DNA of 64,000 nucleotides from an uncultured Elusimicrobiales bacterium (lineage in GTDB: Bacteria > Elusimicrobiota > Elusimicrobia > Elusimicrobiales > Elusimicrobiaceae). Under the pieces are notes generated by a model, which saw nothing but the letters and a program-made list of their open reading frames with translations, had not been told where the DNA came from and made no database searches. A program made the translations under genes and the position numbers. Each line of letters starts with the position of its first letter. Within the stretch, counting starts at the first letter, position 1. Of this stretch, positions 62,139 to 64,000 are shown piece by piece. The stretch covers positions 149,089 to 213,088 of the forward strand of contig CALUXE010000003.1 in the NCBI GenBank assembly GCA_944324675.1, read 5' to 3'.

Positions 62139-62642
62139 ATGACTAAACTTAACACTAAAAAAGCTTCTCAAAAAGCTGCGGCCTTAAAGAAAAAAGTAAC
62201 CCCACCATCGTCTAAGAACAAGAAAAATCTCATTCCGCTCGATTTGGGAGCAGAAATAAAAGCCGGTCAATCCATTTTGCCCGCAAAACCCCTTCCGGAT
62301 ACACAGCCCGCCATTGATTCCGTCCCAACGCAGAAACCAGTACCCCTTTCCACAAATGACTTGCGAGAAATTGCCAATACTGTAAATCCATTGGCCCAAC
62401 TCATGCGTAAAAATAAATATCGGGCCGAAAAGCGCTCCACAGAGAACAAAAAGTCCCTGCGAGATGTCCGCCTGCCACTGGCAGGGGCCGTATTGGAAAA
62501 GAAATACAAAGGTCAGGAAATAGCCGTCAAGGTATTGGAAATCGGCTTTGAGTATAACGGTAAATACTATAAAAGCCTTTCCGCAGTTGCCTGCGCTATT
62601 ACGGGGCAGCATATTAGCGGCTATCACTTCTTTGGTTTATGA
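62139..62642 (+). CDS. DUF2924-family protein
   Basis: 167 residues. A Lys- and Pro-rich N-terminal 75 residues lead to a DUF2924-like end: GAVLEKKYKGQEIAVKVLEI, FEYNGKYYKSLSAVACAITG and SGYHFFGL. DUF2924 genes commonly lie just before serine recombinases of integrative elements, as here (ATGA overlap), so it may help recombination direction or DNA binding. Its ribosome site is part of the palindrome described above. Confidence 0.82.
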   Translation: MTKLNTKKASQKAAALKKKVTPPSSKNKKNLIPLDLGAEIKAGQSILPAKPLPDTQPAIDSVPTQKPVPLSTNDLREIANTVNPLAQLMRKNKYRAEKRSTENKKSLRDVRLPLAGAVLEKKYKGQEIAVKVLEIGFEYNGKYYKSLSAVACAITGQHISGYHFFGL

Positions 62643-64000
62643 GCGAAATTGTTCGCCCGTTGTATTGCGCCGTATATACGCGCAAATCCACCAGTGAGGG
62701 GCTGGAGCAGGACTTTAACTCCTTGGATGCACAGCGCGAGGCCTGCATGGCCTATATCGCCAGCCAACGCGGGGAGGGGTGGCACCCCCTTAATACCCAC
62801 TATGATGACGGCGGCTTTACCGGTGCCAACACGGACAGGCCCGGTCTCCAGCAGTTAATCCGGGATATTAAACAAGGATTAGTGAACTGTGTGGTGGTGT
62901 ATAAAGTGGACCGCCTCTCCCGCTCCCTCCTGGATTTTTCCCAGCTTCTGGAATTTTTTGATAAACATTCCGTATCATTTGTGTCTGTTACGCAAAACTT
63001 CAATACCAAAACCTCTATGGGCCGATTGACGCTTAACATATTGCTGTCCTTTGCCCAGTTTGAACGGGAAATCATCGGGGAGCGTACACGGGATAAAATG
63101 GCGGCCTCCCGTATGAAAGGAAAATTTGTGGGCGGGCTCATCCCGTTTGGATATCGGTTGGATAGAGAACGGCATTTGCTGGTACCAAACCCGCCGTATG
63201 ATGAGCAGGTACGGTTTATTTTTGAAAGCGTTTTGCGGGAGGAAAATGTTTCCAAAGTATTGGATGCTTTGAATGCAAAAGGTATCGGGCTTCCGGAACG
63301 CAAGCTGCGCCATGGAGGAGTATGGCAGGCCCGCCCCATATCCCGCGCCCATTTATACCGCATTATCCACAACCCTACCTATATCGGCCAAGTGCTTTAT
63401 AAAGGGAAAATATACGAAGGCGAACACGAAGGCATTATCTCGCGGGAAACATATGATAAGGTACAGGAGTTATTGCGTTCCCGGCGCATAAACCACGGTT
63501 TTACCCGCAAACGGATACCCGGGCTTTTACGGGGCCTTCTCTACTGTAAGGAATGCGGAGCGGATATGGTGCCGGTGTATGCTAAGAAAAATGGAATAAA
63601 ACATTTTTATTATATCTGCCACCGTTGCCAGAAGGAGGGGTATGTCTCTTGCCCTACCCGAACGGTGCGCCAGCCCGAGTTTAATGAGGCGGTTTTGAAA
63701 CATCTGGCAGAACGCGGGTTAATCAATAGGACTGAACTTGAGCAACAGAAATTAGAGCAACAAACGGAAACGCTGGCCCAAGTAGTACGGCGGATTACTT
63801 ACGCATACCAAGGGGAAAATATAGAGATTTTACTCCCCAACGGGGTAAGTTTTGCATTCCACGCGGCTGTAAAACCCAATTATGTGCGTCGCAATAAGCG
63901 GGTTAAAGCCAATCCTGAAGCATCCAAGATAGACAAAAAGACGTATTATAAAGCACTTGCCTTGCAGATACGGGAATATATGAGGGTAAATAACCTTTCC
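62639..64000 (+). CDS. Large serine recombinase (runs past the window end)
   Basis: At least 454 residues. The catalytic domain has AVYTRKSTSEG (Ser17), DGGFTGANTDRPGLQQLI and the VYKVDRLSRSLLDF helix; then FAQFEREIIGERTRDKMAAS. The recombinase domain (GLIPFGYRL, LYRIIHNPTYIGQVLYKGK) and a zinc ribbon (LYCKECGADMVP, YYICHRCQ) follow. It would integrate and excise the element. The visible end, KKTYYKALALQIREYMRVNN, matches the remnant at 44433-44586, which predicts a closing HTH just outside the window. Confidence 0.95.
   Translation, partial: MSEIVRPLYCAVYTRKSTSEGLEQDFNSLDAQREACMAYIASQRGEGWHPLNTHYDDGGFTGANTDRPGLQQLIRDIKQGLVNCVVVYKVDRLSRSLLDFSQLLEFFDKHSVSFVSVTQNFNTKTSMGRLTLNILLSFAQFEREIIGERTRDKMAASRMKGKFVGGLIPFGYRLDRERHLLVPNPPYDEQVRFIFESVLREENVSKVLDALNAKGIGLPERKLRHGGVWQARPISRAHLYRIIHNPTYIGQVLYKGKIYEGEHEGIISRETYDKVQELLRSRRINHGFTRKRIPGLLRGLLYCKECGADMVPVYAKKNGIKHFYYICHRCQKEGYVSCPTRTVRQPEFNEAVLKHLAERGLINRTELEQQKLEQQTETLAQVVRRITYAYQGENIEILLPNGVSFAFHAAVKPNYVRRNKRVKANPEASKIDKKTYYKALALQIREYMRVNNLS

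Noticed and set aside
1..64000. tRNA, rRNA or CRISPR arrays.
   Set aside because: I scanned the intergenic stretches for T-loops, CCA ends and regular 25-40-base repeats and found none.

Overview
The window looks like about 44 kb of conserved chromosome from a diderm, gut-type bacterium, followed by about 20 kb of a mobile, defence-rich element. Exported lipoproteins, outer-membrane barrels, TolC and a GT9 heptosyltransferase-like enzyme show an outer membrane. Type IV pilin-like genes with the GFTLxEMLVVVLIIGI leader, a K+-dependent membrane pyrophosphatase and the general gene style suggest Elusimicrobiota (Elusimicrobium-like). No rRNA is present, so that assignment is an inference.

Layout, 1-44 kb. 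After the 3' end of dnaJ come minus-strand operons: a HpnD-like prenyl synthase, a TPR protein, rsmE, mtaB and a frameshifted ankyrin gene; then a pilin and hppA; then a fused glycolate-oxidase GlcD-GlcE subunit, GlcF and a GAF/HD-GYP phosphodiesterase. A plus-strand trio follows (phosphatase, mazG, barrel), then an ankyrin lipoprotein, mnmA and a GT9 glycosyltransferase on the minus strand. Next are rplU-rpmA, two lipoproteins, obgE and a DUF805 gene; then ybeY-phoH-glgC, thyX, an FG-GAP-like exported protein, nadK-recN, barrels, glycerate kinase, TspO, a DJ-1/PfpI protein, two related porin-like proteins around a DUF362 lipoprotein, a second pilin, and a MarR-controlled TolC/HlyD/two-permease efflux operon.

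Layout, 44.4-64 kb. The second region starts with the diverged 3' end of a serine recombinase gene and ends in an intact-looking one that runs out of the window. Between them are a BcgI-like restriction-modification pair, a PHP-ATPase (TrlF-like) gene, a small exported/PH/nuclease cluster, a phage packaging module (ParB-methyltransferase, DUF5681, large terminase) without visible capsid genes, and a second restriction system (HTH regulator, C5 methyltransferase, NgoFVII-like PLD nuclease, AlwI-like nuclease, Vsr).

Most notable non-coding signals. (1) Between the GT9 gene and rplU, on the minus strand, two copies of a three-way-junction RNA motif have different stem sequences but the same pairing. 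Each is followed by a complement of its conserved 3' segment: one set up to exclude a terminator, the other placed over the start region of a TTG-initiated gene. This has the logic of a tandem riboswitch. (2) Many first genes have a -10 box 4-9 bases before the start codon, which predicts leaderless or near-leaderless mRNAs. (3) A second structured RNA, with its own promoter and terminator, lies at 51.37-51.60 kb. (4) A block dense in hairpins lies at 47.83-48.31 kb.
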